Source of the DNA: Nymphalis io
Lineage: Eukaryota; Arthropoda; Insecta; Lepidoptera; Nymphalidae
Assembly: GCF_905147045.1 (NCBI RefSeq)
Contig: NC_065888.1
Coordinates: forward strand, 14,761,001-14,825,000
Length of the DNA: 64,000 bases
Direction of reading: 5' to 3'
Shown: positions 1 to 10,479 of the stretch, in pieces
Position numbering within the stretch: the first letter of the stretch is position 1
Layout: each line of letters starts with the position of its first letter
The notes under the pieces: generated by a model
The model's input: the letters and a program-made list of their open reading frames with translations, nothing else
Told to the model about the DNA's origin: nothing
Database searches by the model: none
Translations under genes and position numbers: made by a program

Positions 1-49
1 TTGAACCATAGTGATCTTGATGTAACCGATATTACGGTATTTTTTATAA

Positions 50-72
50 TGACTTTACACTTGACTTTACAC
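50..72 (+). repeat. Tandem 12-mer, possible LINE target-site duplication
   Basis: TGACTTTACAC occurs at 50-60 and 62-72, one base apart, and again at 4540-4550 beyond the LINE. The outer pair may be the target duplication. The second left copy may come from insertion into, or template jumping at, the same site. Confidence 0.5.
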
Positions 73-778
73 TTTTAGTCCAGAGGGTGGATCTAACAGT
101 TATCTGTCCGATAGCTGGTTGGAATCACTACGGGTACGCGACCCCGGACTGCTCTAGCTACTAATGTCACATTCCTGTATCTTCCGTGATCACAGTATCC
201 TCACCCCTCTCCTTGATACGCTGTTTCCCAAAATTATCCCAGCGTCACGCCAAAGAAGAAGGAAAACTAATATTAAACCCGGAGCGGTGCCTCCGTTTAG
301 GCGTAAGCCAGTCACCTGCGGCCAAACCAGCACCACACGTATTGACTCGTCATTCCTGCGGATCCTGCTGGGGAGGAGGAGAGGGTGGCATGGGTACTGG
401 GCAAGCCCGTGTTGCCATAAAGTCGCCAGGCCCAGGCGTAGCAGCATCCACGGAGAGGACACTTCGCTCACCTGTCTTGCAGGTGGAAAACAACACGGAG
501 AGTGGCAGTCACCGGTTATAAGTCAGCACGAATAGGCGTAAGTGCGGACTCCAGGGGCCACTCTTGACAGTAGGAGGATCCATCGTAGATCCATTGATCA
601 GTTACCGCCTGCTTTAAGTCGGGCAGCCCCCGATCAATAAGGTACTGATCCGCCTCAGCGTTAACTTGTTCCGCCTGGGTGAACGGAACACAAGCCTTAC
701 AGCTAGACGTTGACGCTGTGACATTATCCACCTGCTCAAAGGAACATAAATCCCAAAACCCACACCAACGCTGCTTAC

Positions 779-3700
779 ATGCGCTTTGCGACATGGAATG
801 TCCGAACGATGAGGACAGGCTTCCCGAACACCTACGGAAGCTCCGATTGCGCCCAAGAACTGCGCAAAACTTACAGTATCGACGTGGAGCTTACAAGGCT
901 CAATATTGATATTGTAGCCTTACAAGAGACCAGAACTGAAGACGAAGGGTCTTTGCGTGAAGCTAACTACACTTTTTACTGGAAGGGCAAGAGTTCCTTG
1001 GAAACACGAGAGCATGGTGTAGGTTTCGCGGTTCGAAACCATCTCATCAACGCCATAGAAACACCTGTAGGCGTTTCCGAGCGAATTATGGTCTTGCGTC
1101 TAAACACAAAAAGCGGCTTTGTCACGCTGATTTCCGCTTACGCACCGACGCTTAGTTCAAAACCCGAGACCAAGGATCAATTCTACGGCCAGCTCGATGA
1201 GACAGTGCGCAGGGTAAATCCAACTGACAGACTGCATATTTTGGGTGACTTTAATGCCCGCGTCGGTCAGGGCACATCAGCCTGGCCTGAATGCCTCGGT
1301 GCACACGGCATAGGGAAGCTTAACGACAACGGACAACGACTGTTGGAGTTTTGCTCAAAGCACCAGCTGTGTGTTACCAACACCTTTTTTAAAGGCAAAA
1401 TGATGCGGAAAGTCTCGTGGATGCACCCTCGATCTAAACACTGGCACCAATTAGACCTTGCTCTTACAAGAAGGAGGGATCTACGGGAAACGCTCCACAC
1501 GCGGGCGTTTCACAGTGCCGATTGTGACACCGATCACAGCCTCGTTGCTACTAAAGTCCGACTTGTCCCTAGAAGAGTCCATTCTTCCAAGCCACCCGGT
1601 CGTAAAAAGATAAATCTTTTCAAGACTCGTGACATGGAAGTAGTGGAGTCATTTGGGGAACTCGTCCGCGAAGAAGTTGCAACTTGGGATAGTACGGCAT
1701 CAGCGCGAGTCGAATGGGAAAAAGTCAAGTCTCTTCTCACTGACACTGCAGGCAAGATTTTTGGCTATCAAAAGGCAAAATCTTACGACTGGTTTCAAGA
1801 AAACGAGGAGCACTTACTTCCCTTGATTGACTCGAAACGCCAAGCCGCTTTAAATTTTCGCCTTAACCCTTGCGATGCGACGCGTAAAGATCTCACGAAG
1901 GCAAAAGCCTCACTCCAGCGTAGCACGCGCTTCTTTGTAAATGCGTATTGGACAGAGCTTTGCCAAAGCATCCAAGCGTGCGCAAACGCGGGGGATATTG
2001 GCGGGGTGTACGCGGGCATCAAAAGAGCTCTTGGACCTACTCCAAAAAAGACGGCACCTCTCAAGGAAACCGACGGTTCTGTTATAACAGACAGCACCCG
2101 TCAGATGGCAAGATGGGTAGAATACTACAAGGGGCTCTACTCGCGCCCAGTGGACATTCAGCCAGAAGCAATGGAGCTTGTCCCGAATCTGGCAACTTGG
2201 CACGAGCTAGACGTTGCACCCACAGTAGAGGAACTTTATCTGGCCGTCAAGAAGCTCAAATGCGGAAAGAGCCCCGGAAAAGACGACGTTGTCACCGAAG
2301 TCGTCAAGCTTGAGTGCCTCTTGCCCATCCTTCATAACCACCTGGCTAAGTGCTGGGAAGAAAACTACGTCCCTCAGGATATGCGAGATGCTAACATCGT
2401 CACTCTTTATAAAGGCAAAGGCGATCGTGGCGACTGCAACTGTTACCGCGGTATATCTCTTCTTAGCATCGTCGGTAAAGCCTTTGCCAGGGCCATTTTA
2501 GGCAAACTACAAAGGCTCGCCGACCGCGTATACCCTGAAGCACAATGTGGTTTTAGGTCCCAACGGTCAACTGTCGACATGATATTTTCACTCAGACAGC
2601 TACAAGAAAAGTGTAGGGAGCAACATACCCCCCTAGTCATTGCATTTGTAGACCTAAATAAGGCTTTTGACTCCGTGAGCAGAGAGGGGTTGTACTCGGT
2701 TCTTGTCAGAATTGGATGCCCCCCAAAACTCCTAAGGATAGTGCAATCGTTCCACGAAGGTATGGAAGTCACCGTCCTGCACAATGGCAACGCATCCACG
2801 CCATTCGACGTACGCCGTGGCGTTCGTCAAGGTTGTGCACTGGCCCCCACCTTGTTCGGAATATTCTTCTCGGTGCTTCTGAAGGTTGCTTTTGGAGATG
2901 AACAGCAAGGCGTCCACTTACACACGCGAACCGATGGTAGGCTGTACAACATCTCAATGCTCAAGTCCAAACGCTACAGGGAGGACCTATTTGTAGATAG
3001 TCTCCTCTTCGCTGACGACGCTGCCTTCGTTGCTCATGACCAAGCTCAACTCCAGAGTCTAATGGACAAATTTGCCAGAGCGTGCAACCTCTTCTCAATG
3101 TCCATAAACTGCAAGAAGACCGTTATTTTAGCGCAAGGATGTTTAGAGCAACCAGTCATCTTGCTTAACGGCGCACCTTTACAGGTGGTTAACAAATTTT
3201 GCTACCTTGGGTCGCATTTGTCAAGCAATCTCTCGCTTAATGCAGAGATCGACTTCCGCATCGGCAAAGCAGCCTCTATGTTCGGGAGGCTCTGTTCAAG
3301 GGCTTGGGATAACAGACACCTTACGGTAAAAACGAAAATGCTTGTTTACCAATCATGTGTCCTAAGCACACTCTTGTATGGAGCAGAAACGTGGACAACG
3401 TACGCAAAACAAGAACGCCGACTAAACACATTTCACTTGCGCTGTCTTCGGAACATTCTGGGCATCACATGGCAGGATCGCGTGACAAACGAGTCTGTTC
3501 TAGGCAAGGCACAGCTGCCTAGCATCATGGCCATTCTAAAAAAAAAACGGTTACGGTGGCTGGGACACGTGCATCGAATGGAGCAGACCCGTCTTCCAAG
3601 GCAAATACTACTGGGAGAGGTTGTGGATGCAAAGAGGTCTGTTGGGCGGCCTATGCTCCGTTACAAAGATTGCGCTAAGCGTGATATGGTTGCGTTTAAC

Positions 3701-3952
3701 ATCCCTAGCAATCGATGGGAGGAACTGGCAGAGGACCGTGCCAAGTGGCGACGCCTTATTCACGAAGGTCAATCAAAGCATGACAATGACTGGTTTAAAC
3801 TACTAAAAGAAAAACGCACTAGGCGTTATGAGCGGGCTTCAAACCCCCGCCCATCTGGGGGCGCATACACTTGTCGGAAGTGCGGCCGGAGGATCCTCTC
3901 TCGCATTGGTCTTTTCAGTCATGAACGCAAGTGCCTTCGCGATGCCGCTTAA
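779..3952 (+). CDS. LINE endonuclease-reverse transcriptase polyprotein
   Basis: A 1057-residue single-ORF LINE protein for target-primed reverse transcription. Residues about 1-240 form an APE-like endonuclease: FATWNVRTM near the start, LQETR, the metal-binding GDFNARVG, and a C-terminal TDHSLV signature. Residues about 470-770 are the reverse transcriptase, with LYKGKGDRGDCNCYRGISLL, FVDLNKAFDSV, VRRGVRQGCALAP and the catalytic LLFADDAAFVAHD. A thumb/connection region with RWLGHVHRM and VGRPMLRYKD follows. The last about 25 residues hold a Cys-Cys-His-Cys finger (CRKCGRR...GLFSHERKC), probably for nucleic-acid binding. There is no internal stop or frameshift. The ATG at 779 begins directly at the endonuclease, so the start is natural. 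It could still be active. No separate ORF1 (gag-like) is visible. Confidence 0.95.
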   Translation: MRFATWNVRTMRTGFPNTYGSSDCAQELRKTYSIDVELTRLNIDIVALQETRTEDEGSLREANYTFYWKGKSSLETREHGVGFAVRNHLINAIETPVGVSERIMVLRLNTKSGFVTLISAYAPTLSSKPETKDQFYGQLDETVRRVNPTDRLHILGDFNARVGQGTSAWPECLGAHGIGKLNDNGQRLLEFCSKHQLCVTNTFFKGKMMRKVSWMHPRSKHWHQLDLALTRRRDLRETLHTRAFHSADCDTDHSLVATKVRLVPRRVHSSKPPGRKKINLFKTRDMEVVESFGELVREEVATWDSTASARVEWEKVKSLLTDTAGKIFGYQKAKSYDWFQENEEHLLPLIDSKRQAALNFRLNPCDATRKDLTKAKASLQRSTRFFVNAYWTELCQSIQACANAGDIGGVYAGIKRALGPTPKKTAPLKETDGSVITDSTRQMARWVEYYKGLYSRPVDIQPEAMELVPNLATWHELDVAPTVEELYLAVKKLKCGKSPGKDDVVTEVVKLECLLPILHNHLAKCWEENYVPQDMRDANIVTLYKGKGDRGDCNCYRGISLLSIVGKAFARAILGKLQRLADRVYPEAQCGFRSQRSTVDMIFSLRQLQEKCREQHTPLVIAFVDLNKAFDSVSREGLYSVLVRIGCPPKLLRIVQSFHEGMEVTVLHNGNASTPFDVRRGVRQGCALAPTLFGIFFSVLLKVAFGDEQQGVHLHTRTDGRLYNISMLKSKRYREDLFVDSLLFADDAAFVAHDQAQLQSLMDKFARACNLFSMSINCKKTVILAQGCLEQPVILLNGAPLQVVNKFCYLGSHLSSNLSLNAEIDFRIGKAASMFGRLCSRAWDNRHLTVKTKMLVYQSCVLSTLLYGAETWTTYAKQERRLNTFHLRCLRNILGITWQDRVTNESVLGKAQLPSIMAILKKKRLRWLGHVHRMEQTRLPRQILLGEVVDAKRSVGRPMLRYKDCAKRDMVAFNIPSNRWEELAEDRAKWRRLIHEGQSKHDNDWFKLLKEKRTRRYERASNPRPSGGAYTCRKCGRRILSRIGLFSHERKCLRDAA

Positions 3953-4028
3953 ATCATCTGTCAAAGATACAGAGGCCTATATATATTACACTTGACATTT
4001 TAACGGAACCTTCATTAATTATCGTCAC

Positions 4029-4187
4029 TTTTTTTAACGCTGGATAAAAGCATTACGCGTTTTTCCTCGCCGGAGTCTAAGGCGCTGACTATGCCCCGAA
4101 CATCAGAATACCCACTAAAAAACCAGTGGCACTCTTTCCGTCTTAACGAGGAATGCCACGGGATCGCTTACGCTTGCTACCGTGACG
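4029..4187 (-). repeat. 3' end of a LINE-like repeat, 5'-truncated
   Basis: Read on the minus strand this block ends in AGCGTTAAAAAAA, an A-rich retroposon tail. It is clearly homologous to 29617-29801, sharing TCTTAACGAGGA, GCCACGGGATC and CGTGACG on the plus strand. Both copies begin and end at almost the same place, so it is its own repeat family and not just part of the neighbouring LINE's 3' UTR. No coding capacity is seen. Confidence 0.7.
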
Positions 4188-4550
4188 CTCTGACGTCATT
4201 TATCTTCACTGAGTCAGCTCCACAGCATACGCGGTTAGAAAAGTTAGACAACTATCTCACATGAATACAATTAGTAGTAAATTTAAGATTTTTCGTAGTG
4301 TTATGTCTTACGACATATTATTGTTGGGTAACTTTGCAAATATTGAAACAGTTTGTAAAAAATTTCGAAATCTCGATAAAGTGAATAAATATATAGAATA
4401 TATGAAATAAATCTTGTTGTGTCCTTAGTCATATATATTTCATACGTCAGCGTGGTACAGAATTTTTTTCTTTGAAAATCATAAAGGAAATATTTTCAAA
4501 ACATTTTCATTGATTGGTTCAGTTTTGTTATATATTTTCTGACTTTACAC

Positions 4551-5699
4551 CTATCTGTTACCTTCCACATATGTATATTCTACATAATTCGCCAATCAAA
4601 ATTATATTTAATTTCACAAACACGCATTATTCGGTATTTATATCCAAGGACGCTTATAATAATAAAATATAAAGTTCAATTGAACATCTGTTATAGAATC
4701 ATCATTATAATCGAGATGTATAAGAAAAAATATTTGTTCTTATTTTATTACTAGATAAATACATTAGATATGTATTTGATATCTTTTAATATGAAAGTGA
4801 GAGTTTCTGTATATATATATATATATATACAAAACAAACAAAAGAAACGATCTCGATTGCTCTAAACTCCTCGCTGAAGAAGGCAATCGCAGGGACTTAA
4901 GCTCACACTACGTAAAAAAATACGTCAGAGTTTGGAACACCTAATCATGAGTGATCTCTTTGTGAATTATTGGCTTAAAAAATTAGATATTTTGTAGTGT
5001 ATAATAATACAAAATGGTGTATAAAGTATGGTTCAAATATCTAGTTAAGCCATAACACCCAATGGATGTAAACTATATCAAGTAGATGCTTAAGAAAGTT
5101 TATTTGTTGAAATATTTTTTTACTGTAATGTATTTTAAATTACCTTAACGAATTCATGGAATTTTAATAATTACCACCATCGTAAACTTTAATTAAAAAC
5201 TACCATTTCTCTGACACAACCCCCTTGAACAAAGAAACCTAATTAGCCATTCCGTTCAAACTTCAGGCATCTCTTAAATTTCTTAACAGGCTACAACTGC
5301 TTGAGGGGATGCGGACAAAAAACGACCTTGTGTTGACTTAATACGATAGAATTTCCTTTACAAGTCTCATTCCATTACCTGTAATGACGGTCATAAGAAG
5401 CAGCGATTGTTTTCGATCGCATCGGTCATGCGGGCGCTCGTATTTTTTACGATATCAAATAAAAAACGTAGCAAAAATGTCGCAAAAATCTATTCCGAAG
5501 CGTTCACCTGTCGCCTGGCGCCTGTAACGTGACGGGTGATTTACAGATGCAGTGTTTTTACAACCATTATTATTTTAATAGACTTTCTATGCTATTTTAT
5601 GGTGTAATAAATGTGCCTGTTTGGGTGTGACGTCTCTGTTATAAGTTACGGGAACTTGCTTTTAATATTGTGTGCATGTTTATAAGAACTAAGGTGGAG
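4551..5699. other. AT-rich spacer, nothing recognised
   Basis: No coding exon, RNA gene or clear repeat was recognised. A short TA microsatellite lies near 4808-4830. If the downstream protease gene begins left of the window, this is intron. Confidence 0.5.
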
Positions 5700-5950
5700 G
5701 GGTGGATGGGCCGACTGATAGTAAGTGGACACCACCGCACATAAATATTGGCGCTGTAAGAAATACTGACCATTCTATCATATATCACATCAACCTTAGA
5801 AACGAAGATGTCCCTTGGTTCTGTAGTTACACTGGCTCAGTCACCTTCCTAACCGGAACACAACTACACCAAGTATAGCTGTTTGGCGGATGTGATGAGT
5901 GGGCGGTACTTAACCAGACGGGCTTGCATAAAGCCCAACCACCAGCTAGA
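5700..5950 (-). repeat. Family-D interspersed retroposon, degenerate copy
   Basis: On the minus strand it follows the same order of motifs as better copies at 10195 and 33640: GGTGGT..GCTTTATGCAAGCCC, then ACCCACTCATC, CAGTACTTGG-like, GTTGTGTTCCGG, GAGCCAGTGTAA and a terminal GGCCCAT block. I have seen this roughly 270-bp sequence repeatedly in butterfly DNA. It has no visible RNA polymerase III head and ends in an A-rich tail, like the 3' end of a LINE or a SINE mobilised by one. Confidence 0.65.
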
Positions 5951-6300
5951 ATAACAATATAACAGTAAATACATTGTTTTTTTACGTGTTTATGATTGTA
6001 TTTTGGTAACTTTTTTTTTCAAACTTTGATCGTTTATTTACTTAACTTTATTTTATTTTTTTATTTTATTAATCCTTTATTACACACACTTTACAAACAT
6101 TTACTAACATATATTATGCAAAGGCGGCCTTATCACTTATAGTGATCTCTTCCAGGCAACCTCTGTAAAGAGAAATGTTAATGTGTTTTTTTAGCCAAGA
6201 TCACTAATCGCGCATAGTGTGCGAACAACTTATACTTAAAATTTAAGGAGATTAATACAAATATGTAATATACCAACCTACATACATACATATACATTTT

Positions 6301-6345
6301 ATATACTTTGTCTGCAATATATATTATATACTTTGTCTGCAATAT
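6301..6345 (+). repeat. Tandem duplication of a 20-mer, 25-bp period
   Basis: ATATACTTTGTCTGCAATAT occurs at 6301-6320 and again, without change, at 6326-6345. It is a recent local duplication in AT-rich DNA with no function apparent. Confidence 0.85.
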
Positions 6346-7040
6346 CTGTCCCTTTCTGAATAAAGTTTTACGTTGGGCGGGGATCAGGAGGTACTTCTTT
6401 AAATTTGATTTAAAAAAAAGCTCATTAATCAAATTTATAGTATATCTATTGTAATAATAATAATAATTCTGTAATAATTAGAGATAATTGGTTTTATAAT
6501 AAAAGTTATAGCTAGTGTCAAAAGAGTTTTATAGTTTTCATTCTTCGTCGTCTTGAATATTACCATGCTGTTATTCTTTGTGTTTGTGTATATTTTGTTT
6601 TTATAAGAGAAAACTAAATATTGTAACTAACAATTAACGTAAAATCTCTGAACAACACTAAACATTACTCTTGAAGCGAGTTAAATAAGTAAGTAGGTTC
6701 TAATGAAAATGTCAAAATTTCGCGGCTTACAACTTGTTAATTATTGTAGCCATTAAAAAAGTTGTTAATAACTTTTAACGAGAACGTCTCGGCTTTTTAA
6801 ATTAAGGCAAATACTTGAGATGATTTGTAACTTATAATATTTCGCGTTAGCGTCTGTCTTGTTATTTTATTTTGTAACTGGCGACCCAATTATATTTCGC
6901 ACAGACAATGTAGGCTTAAAATCGAGATATTATTTTCGAAATATAATTTAACTTGACACTCATCCTGACTTCGCACGTCTCAATATATATTTTTTTATAA
7001 TTATGTATAGACAAAGAAATACAAGGTATACTTAAAAGAA

Positions 7041-7155
7041 GAGCTGGCATTTCCCAGTGGTTAGAACGCGAGACTTTTAAGAGTGATCGCGGCTTCGAAG
7101 TCAGTGTAGCAACACTGAATTAGCATGTACTTAATTAGTATTTATAATTAATCTT
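7041..7155 (+). repeat. Metulj-type SINE, 5' fragment, degenerate
   Basis: Contains CCCAGTGGTTAGAACGCG and AACACTGAATTAGCATGTAC followed by TTAATTAGT, matching the tRNA-like head and start of the body of the copies at 13828 and 61013. The B-box region is decayed and the 3' half is missing. Confidence 0.55.
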
Positions 7156-7333
7156 GGGTAAGTAAATAACAATTTTGACATTTTGACATGTTGTTTGTCA
7201 TGTAATTGATATTTTGTAACGATGGTAAATATAGCAAAAGATGGTAGCCAGCGCTGGTATGTATAATACTTATTGGGAATAAAACGATAGCGTCCTGGAT
7301 ATTTCTTTGCAAGTATTAAACAAATATTGTTGG

Positions 7334-7420
7334 GCTGTTGGCGCAATTAGCAGTGAACCTGCCTTCCGCGTTTGGATTGCAGGTTCGATTTCCGCACTAA
7401 ATCCGTGTGTATTACATATA
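7334..7420 (+). repeat. tRNA-like SINE head, truncated
   Basis: GGGCTGTTGGCGCAATTAGC resembles an A box and GCAGGTTCGATTTCC a B box of RNA polymerase III promoters, 35-40 bases apart. The stretch does not fold into a complete tRNA, so it is read as a decayed SINE head. Confidence 0.45.
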
Positions 7421-7739
7421 AGTATGTATTACATATTCATACATTTATTTAAAATTAGTATATATGTATAACAGTTACCTACATAAACCAGGCATTAAGT
7501 TGCTTACCTTAGGAATAACCGATGTGTGTAATTAAAAAAAACAAATTTTGGCAAAAACACCATCTACTTACTTTCGGCGGTTCTTTTCAGGCCGGGGTTT
7601 TTTATTTTCCGACACTCCACTCCACACACACATTTTCCGACATGACGTAGTTTTTAAATTAACTATCAATAAGCAAGTAATGATTTTACGTTTTTTAAAC
7701 TGATTTGAGTTTCAGTTTCACATTCTGTTTACATAACAT

Positions 7740-8069
7740 GACCGCCTCGTTGGTCTAGTGGCTTGATGTAAGGTCGCAGACCCGGAGGTCCTGGGTTCAA
7801 TTCCCAGGTTGGGCAACAAGTTATAGAGTAATTCTTAGTAGCAGCCCGGAGTCTGGAAGTTGGAAGTGTGTACACTCCCCTGCCTCGGAAAGCACGTAAA
7901 GCTGTTAGTCCTGCGCCTGAACTCTTTCCGGTCGTGCCGGATTGCCGTCTCATCGGATTATGAGAGTTAAGGAATAGAGAGTGCATCTGTGTTTGCGCAC
8001 ACACTTATGGTTCATCTCCCTTGAGATTGGCCGCCGTGGCCGAAATCGGTCTGGAGGACATTATTATTA
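7740..8069 (+). mobile_element. SINE family B, complete, with target duplication
   Basis: A complete tRNA-derived SINE of about 330 bp. The head has an A box (TGGTCTAGTGGC) and a B box (GGGTTCAATTCCC). The body ends GGCCGCCGTGGCCGAAATCG and GTCTGGAGGACATTATTATT. It is flanked by a perfect 11-bp target duplication, TTACATAACAT, at 7729-7739 and 8070-8080, which fixes both ends and marks LINE-style insertion. A second, reverse copy lies at 35737-36145. Confidence 0.88.
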
Positions 8070-8454
8070 TTACATAACATAAATGTCATTTAGCTCACCA
8101 ATACGATAGCTTGACTTAAACTGAATTACTTTAACTAAATGAATAGTTAAGCATTCCAAATCCTTTTATAGGATTATTCTAACTCATCATATTACTTATT
8201 CAATGACCGTTAAAAGGGTTTAAGCGATGCATGTTATCTAAGGTTATATATTAGTAATTTCTAATCTTTAATTTCTATGTCCGTTTTTAATATTTCGTTC
8301 AATTATTTAGATACCCCATATCTTAAGCTTTAGAAGAGGTTTGTGTTTTTTTTTCATGTCATATATGTTACAAGTATTATAAAGATCAATGTCCGTTTTA
8401 AAGGAATTACTAATATTCTTATTTACCCCTCCAATTAGACGTACAGCTTGTTTT

Positions 8455-8700
8455 AGGAGTGGGGACGATAATAGCCCAAGGAGGAATCGAATCTGCGACT
8501 TTTACATTGCTAGGCGGTCCGTAAACTATTGCGCTATTGACTCTTGTAAATATTGACTTTAATTGTGTAATAGAGATCGCACACATATATAAAGAGAAAC
8601 GCTCCCGTATTGAAGCGCACTTGTTAAGATCACGGAGGACACTATTTAAAAAAATAACAGCCTGTTAATGTCCCACTGCTGGGCCAAGGCCTCTTCTTTT
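8455..8700 (-). repeat. Decayed tRNA-like SINE and Metulj 3' scrap
   Basis: 8455-8545 read in reverse has a weak B-box-like GATTCGATTCC after a GTCGCAGA stretch. 8656-8700 carries AACAGCCTG..AATGTCCCACTGCTGGG and CAAGGCCTC, the reverse of the Metulj-type 3' end. Both are fragments. Confidence 0.4.
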
Positions 8701-8770
8701 TAAAGATAAATTTTGTAGCTACTTCCACCCAGTGGGGATATAAATATATGATAGAGTGTGTATCACCTTA

Positions 8771-8787
8771 TGTGTGTGTGTGTGTGT
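8771..8787 (+). repeat. TG dinucleotide microsatellite
   Basis: An uninterrupted TG run of about eight to nine units in non-coding DNA. Confidence 0.8.
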
Positions 8788-9248
8788 TTTATTATGCATA
8801 TACATAATTTGCTTAGCGAAATTCTCCATATGTGCATCTAATCTGTTTTATCGATCGTATCGCCATCTGTAACGTCACGAAGACTCATTTTACTATATTA
8901 AAAACGCCCTAAAAGTAATTATAAAGAGTAGCTATGTTATGTGAACTATATCGAAACCATTTCGTTATATTGACATTAGAGAGTCCCAACGTCAAGGTCG
9001 TTCCTAACTTAAAACCATCTTCGATATTAATAAGTAAAAAATTTAATCTTTCATCTAAAAAGACAAATTCAAAATTATGTCCTCAATTTTGGAGTGATTA
9101 ATATACACTTTTATTAAATTCCCGAGAGAGAAGCTTTGACAGCATATACATTACTCGACCCGAAGACCGCGAGAGTCGTTACGATAGAACAGTTTACATG
9201 TTGCTACATTTATTTTTATTCGACTTCCGTCTATCCAATATACGTTTG

Positions 9249-9515
9249 ACGGGCCGGTTGGCGTGGTTGGTAGATACTTGCCTTTCACTCCGAAGGTTGT
9301 GGGTTCGATTTCCACCCAGGAAAGACATTTGTGTGCATGAACATGTCTGTTTGTCCTGAGTCTGGATGTAATTATCTATATAAGTATGTATTTACAAAAG
9401 AAAAGTAGTATATGTACTATATCAGTTGTCTGATGCCCATAGTACAAGCTCTGCTTAGTTTGGGATCAGATGGTCGTGTGTGAATAATGTCCCAGGATAT
9501 TATTATAAATAATGA
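9249..9515 (+). mobile_element. SINE family C, near full length
   Basis: Head GCCGGTTGGCGTGGTTGGTA with a B box GGGTTCGATTTCC. The body has TTTGTGTGCATGAACATG, TCCTGAGTCTGG, TACAAGCTCTGC and TTTGGGATCAGATGG, and the 3' end is AATGTCCCAGGATATTATT. It is closely similar over its length to 23404-23672. Partial copies lie at 32356 and, reversed, at 47422. No target duplication was found. Confidence 0.85.
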
Positions 9516-9539
9516 TTATCATGTCAAGGAGAAGTCTAA

Positions 9540-9780
9540 TTTCGAATCCTGGGCTAAGTCAAAAAGAGAGATTTTGTTTTTCAGTAAAAAGAGTCATTGG
9601 GTTTCCCAGTAATAGCCAGGAGTTATGTAGTTTGGGGTGTTACAATTGGGTGCCTCGAAAAGCATGAATATACCTACACTCTTCAGTCGTTTCAGATCAC
9701 CATCCCAACGTTTATGAATGTATGTGAACAGAGAATGCACCATTAATTGTGCACTCACTTATTTACTGTAATATCTCATC
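9540..9780 (+). repeat. Decayed SINE family B copy
   Basis: Scattered matches to the complete copy at 7740 in the right order: TTCGAATCCTGGG, GTGCCTCG.AAAGCA, ACACTC, GAGAATGCACC and GTGCACTCACTTAT. It is heavily diverged, so the limits are approximate. Confidence 0.45.
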
Positions 9781-9971
9781 AGTAAACAGCTATTCTCTAT
9801 CGACAATGGCTTCCCTGACCGAATGCGATCACAGTTTACATAAAGTGAAATGCAAGAAGCGATATATCTCACGACAACTTTAAACTAACTTGAAATTACA
9901 ATCTTATCGCAGCCGATGAAAACGATTCATGAAAAGTTCTAGCCATTGAATTTTTGACAGCAAAGCTATCA

Positions 9972-10063
9972 GCTCCAGTGGCGCAATCGGTCAGCGCACG
10001 GTACTTATAGCGCAGTACGTGTGAGACATGCCGGGGTTGTGAGTTCGAGCCTCACCTGGAGCA
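9972..10063 (+). tRNA. tRNA-Ile(UAU) with an 18-nt intron
   Basis: It folds completely. The acceptor stem is GCTCCAG/CTGGAGC, the D arm GCGC..GCGC, the anticodon stem CGGTA/TGCCG (one G-U pair), and the T arm GTGAG-TTCGAGC-CTCAC with discriminator A. The anticodon TAT is at 10006-10008. An 18-base intron (10010-10027) sits at the canonical place, one base 3' of the anticodon. Animal tRNA-Ile(UAU) genes are known to carry introns here, which supports a functional gene and not a SINE. The internal A and B boxes match consensus, and a TTTT terminator follows at 10067-10070. The UAU anticodon reads AUA codons. No TATA-like element was singled out upstream because the flank is uniformly AT-rich. 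Confidence 0.97.
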
Positions 10064-10194
10064 ATATTTTTATAACTTTTCTTATCATATTTAACATTTA
10101 ACTGGCCCATTGCTTAGCTTATATAGCTTAAGGATTCTATAGTCCAGGGTTCAAGCTGCGGTTAAGAGTGATTAAATAGCCACCGTGATACACT

Positions 10195-10476
10195 GGTTTA
10201 CTGGAGGTAGAGCTTTGTGAAAGCTCGTCTGGGTAGGTACCACCCACTCATCAGATATTCTACCGCAAAAGAGCAGTACTTGGTATTGTTGTGTTCCGGT
10301 CTGAAGGGTGAGTGAGCCAGTGTAATTACAGGCACAAGAGACATAACATCTTAGTTCCTAAGGTTGGTAAAGCATTGGTGATGTAAGCGATGGTTAATTT
10401 AATGTCTATGGGCATTGGTTACCACTTACCATTAGATGGCCCATATGCTCGTCCGTCTTCCTATTCTATAAAAAAA
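10195..10476 (+). repeat. Family-D interspersed retroposon
   Basis: One of the better copies: AGCTCGTCTGGGTAGGTACC, ACCCACTCATCAGATATTCT, GTTGTGTTCCGGTCTGAAGG, GAGTGAGCCAGTGTAATTAC and the 3' block GGCCCATATGCTCGTC followed by TATAAAAAAAA, an A-rich tail. Confidence 0.75.
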
Positions 10477-10479
10477 ATT

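Larger units (their letters stand above)
73..4539 (+). mobile_element. Non-LTR retrotransposon (LINE), apparently full length
   Basis: A LINE of the APE-endonuclease type with one long intact reading frame. About 700 bases of higher-GC sequence precede the ORF and look like a 5' UTR. A stretch of up to about 590 bases follows it. The 11-mer TGACTTTACAC occurs twice just before (50-60 and 62-72) and once just after (4540-4550), which would fit a target-site duplication. The outer limits rest only on that repeat. If it is coincidental, the element may end near 4020, because a reverse-oriented 3' end of another LINE begins at 4029. The clade is not certain: APE plus RT plus a C-terminal zinc finger in one ORF excludes R2-like elements but does not fix the family. 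Confidence 0.75.

Noticed and set aside
164..535. Overlapping open frames of 90-120 codons on both strands before the LINE ORF
   Set aside because: They lie in the LINE 5' UTR, overlap each other in several frames and show no domain. GC-rich sequence simply has fewer stops.
7740..7812. tRNA gene at the head of SINE B
   Set aside because: A and B boxes are present but the acceptor stem does not pair and the SINE body follows. The target duplication shows a retroposed unit.
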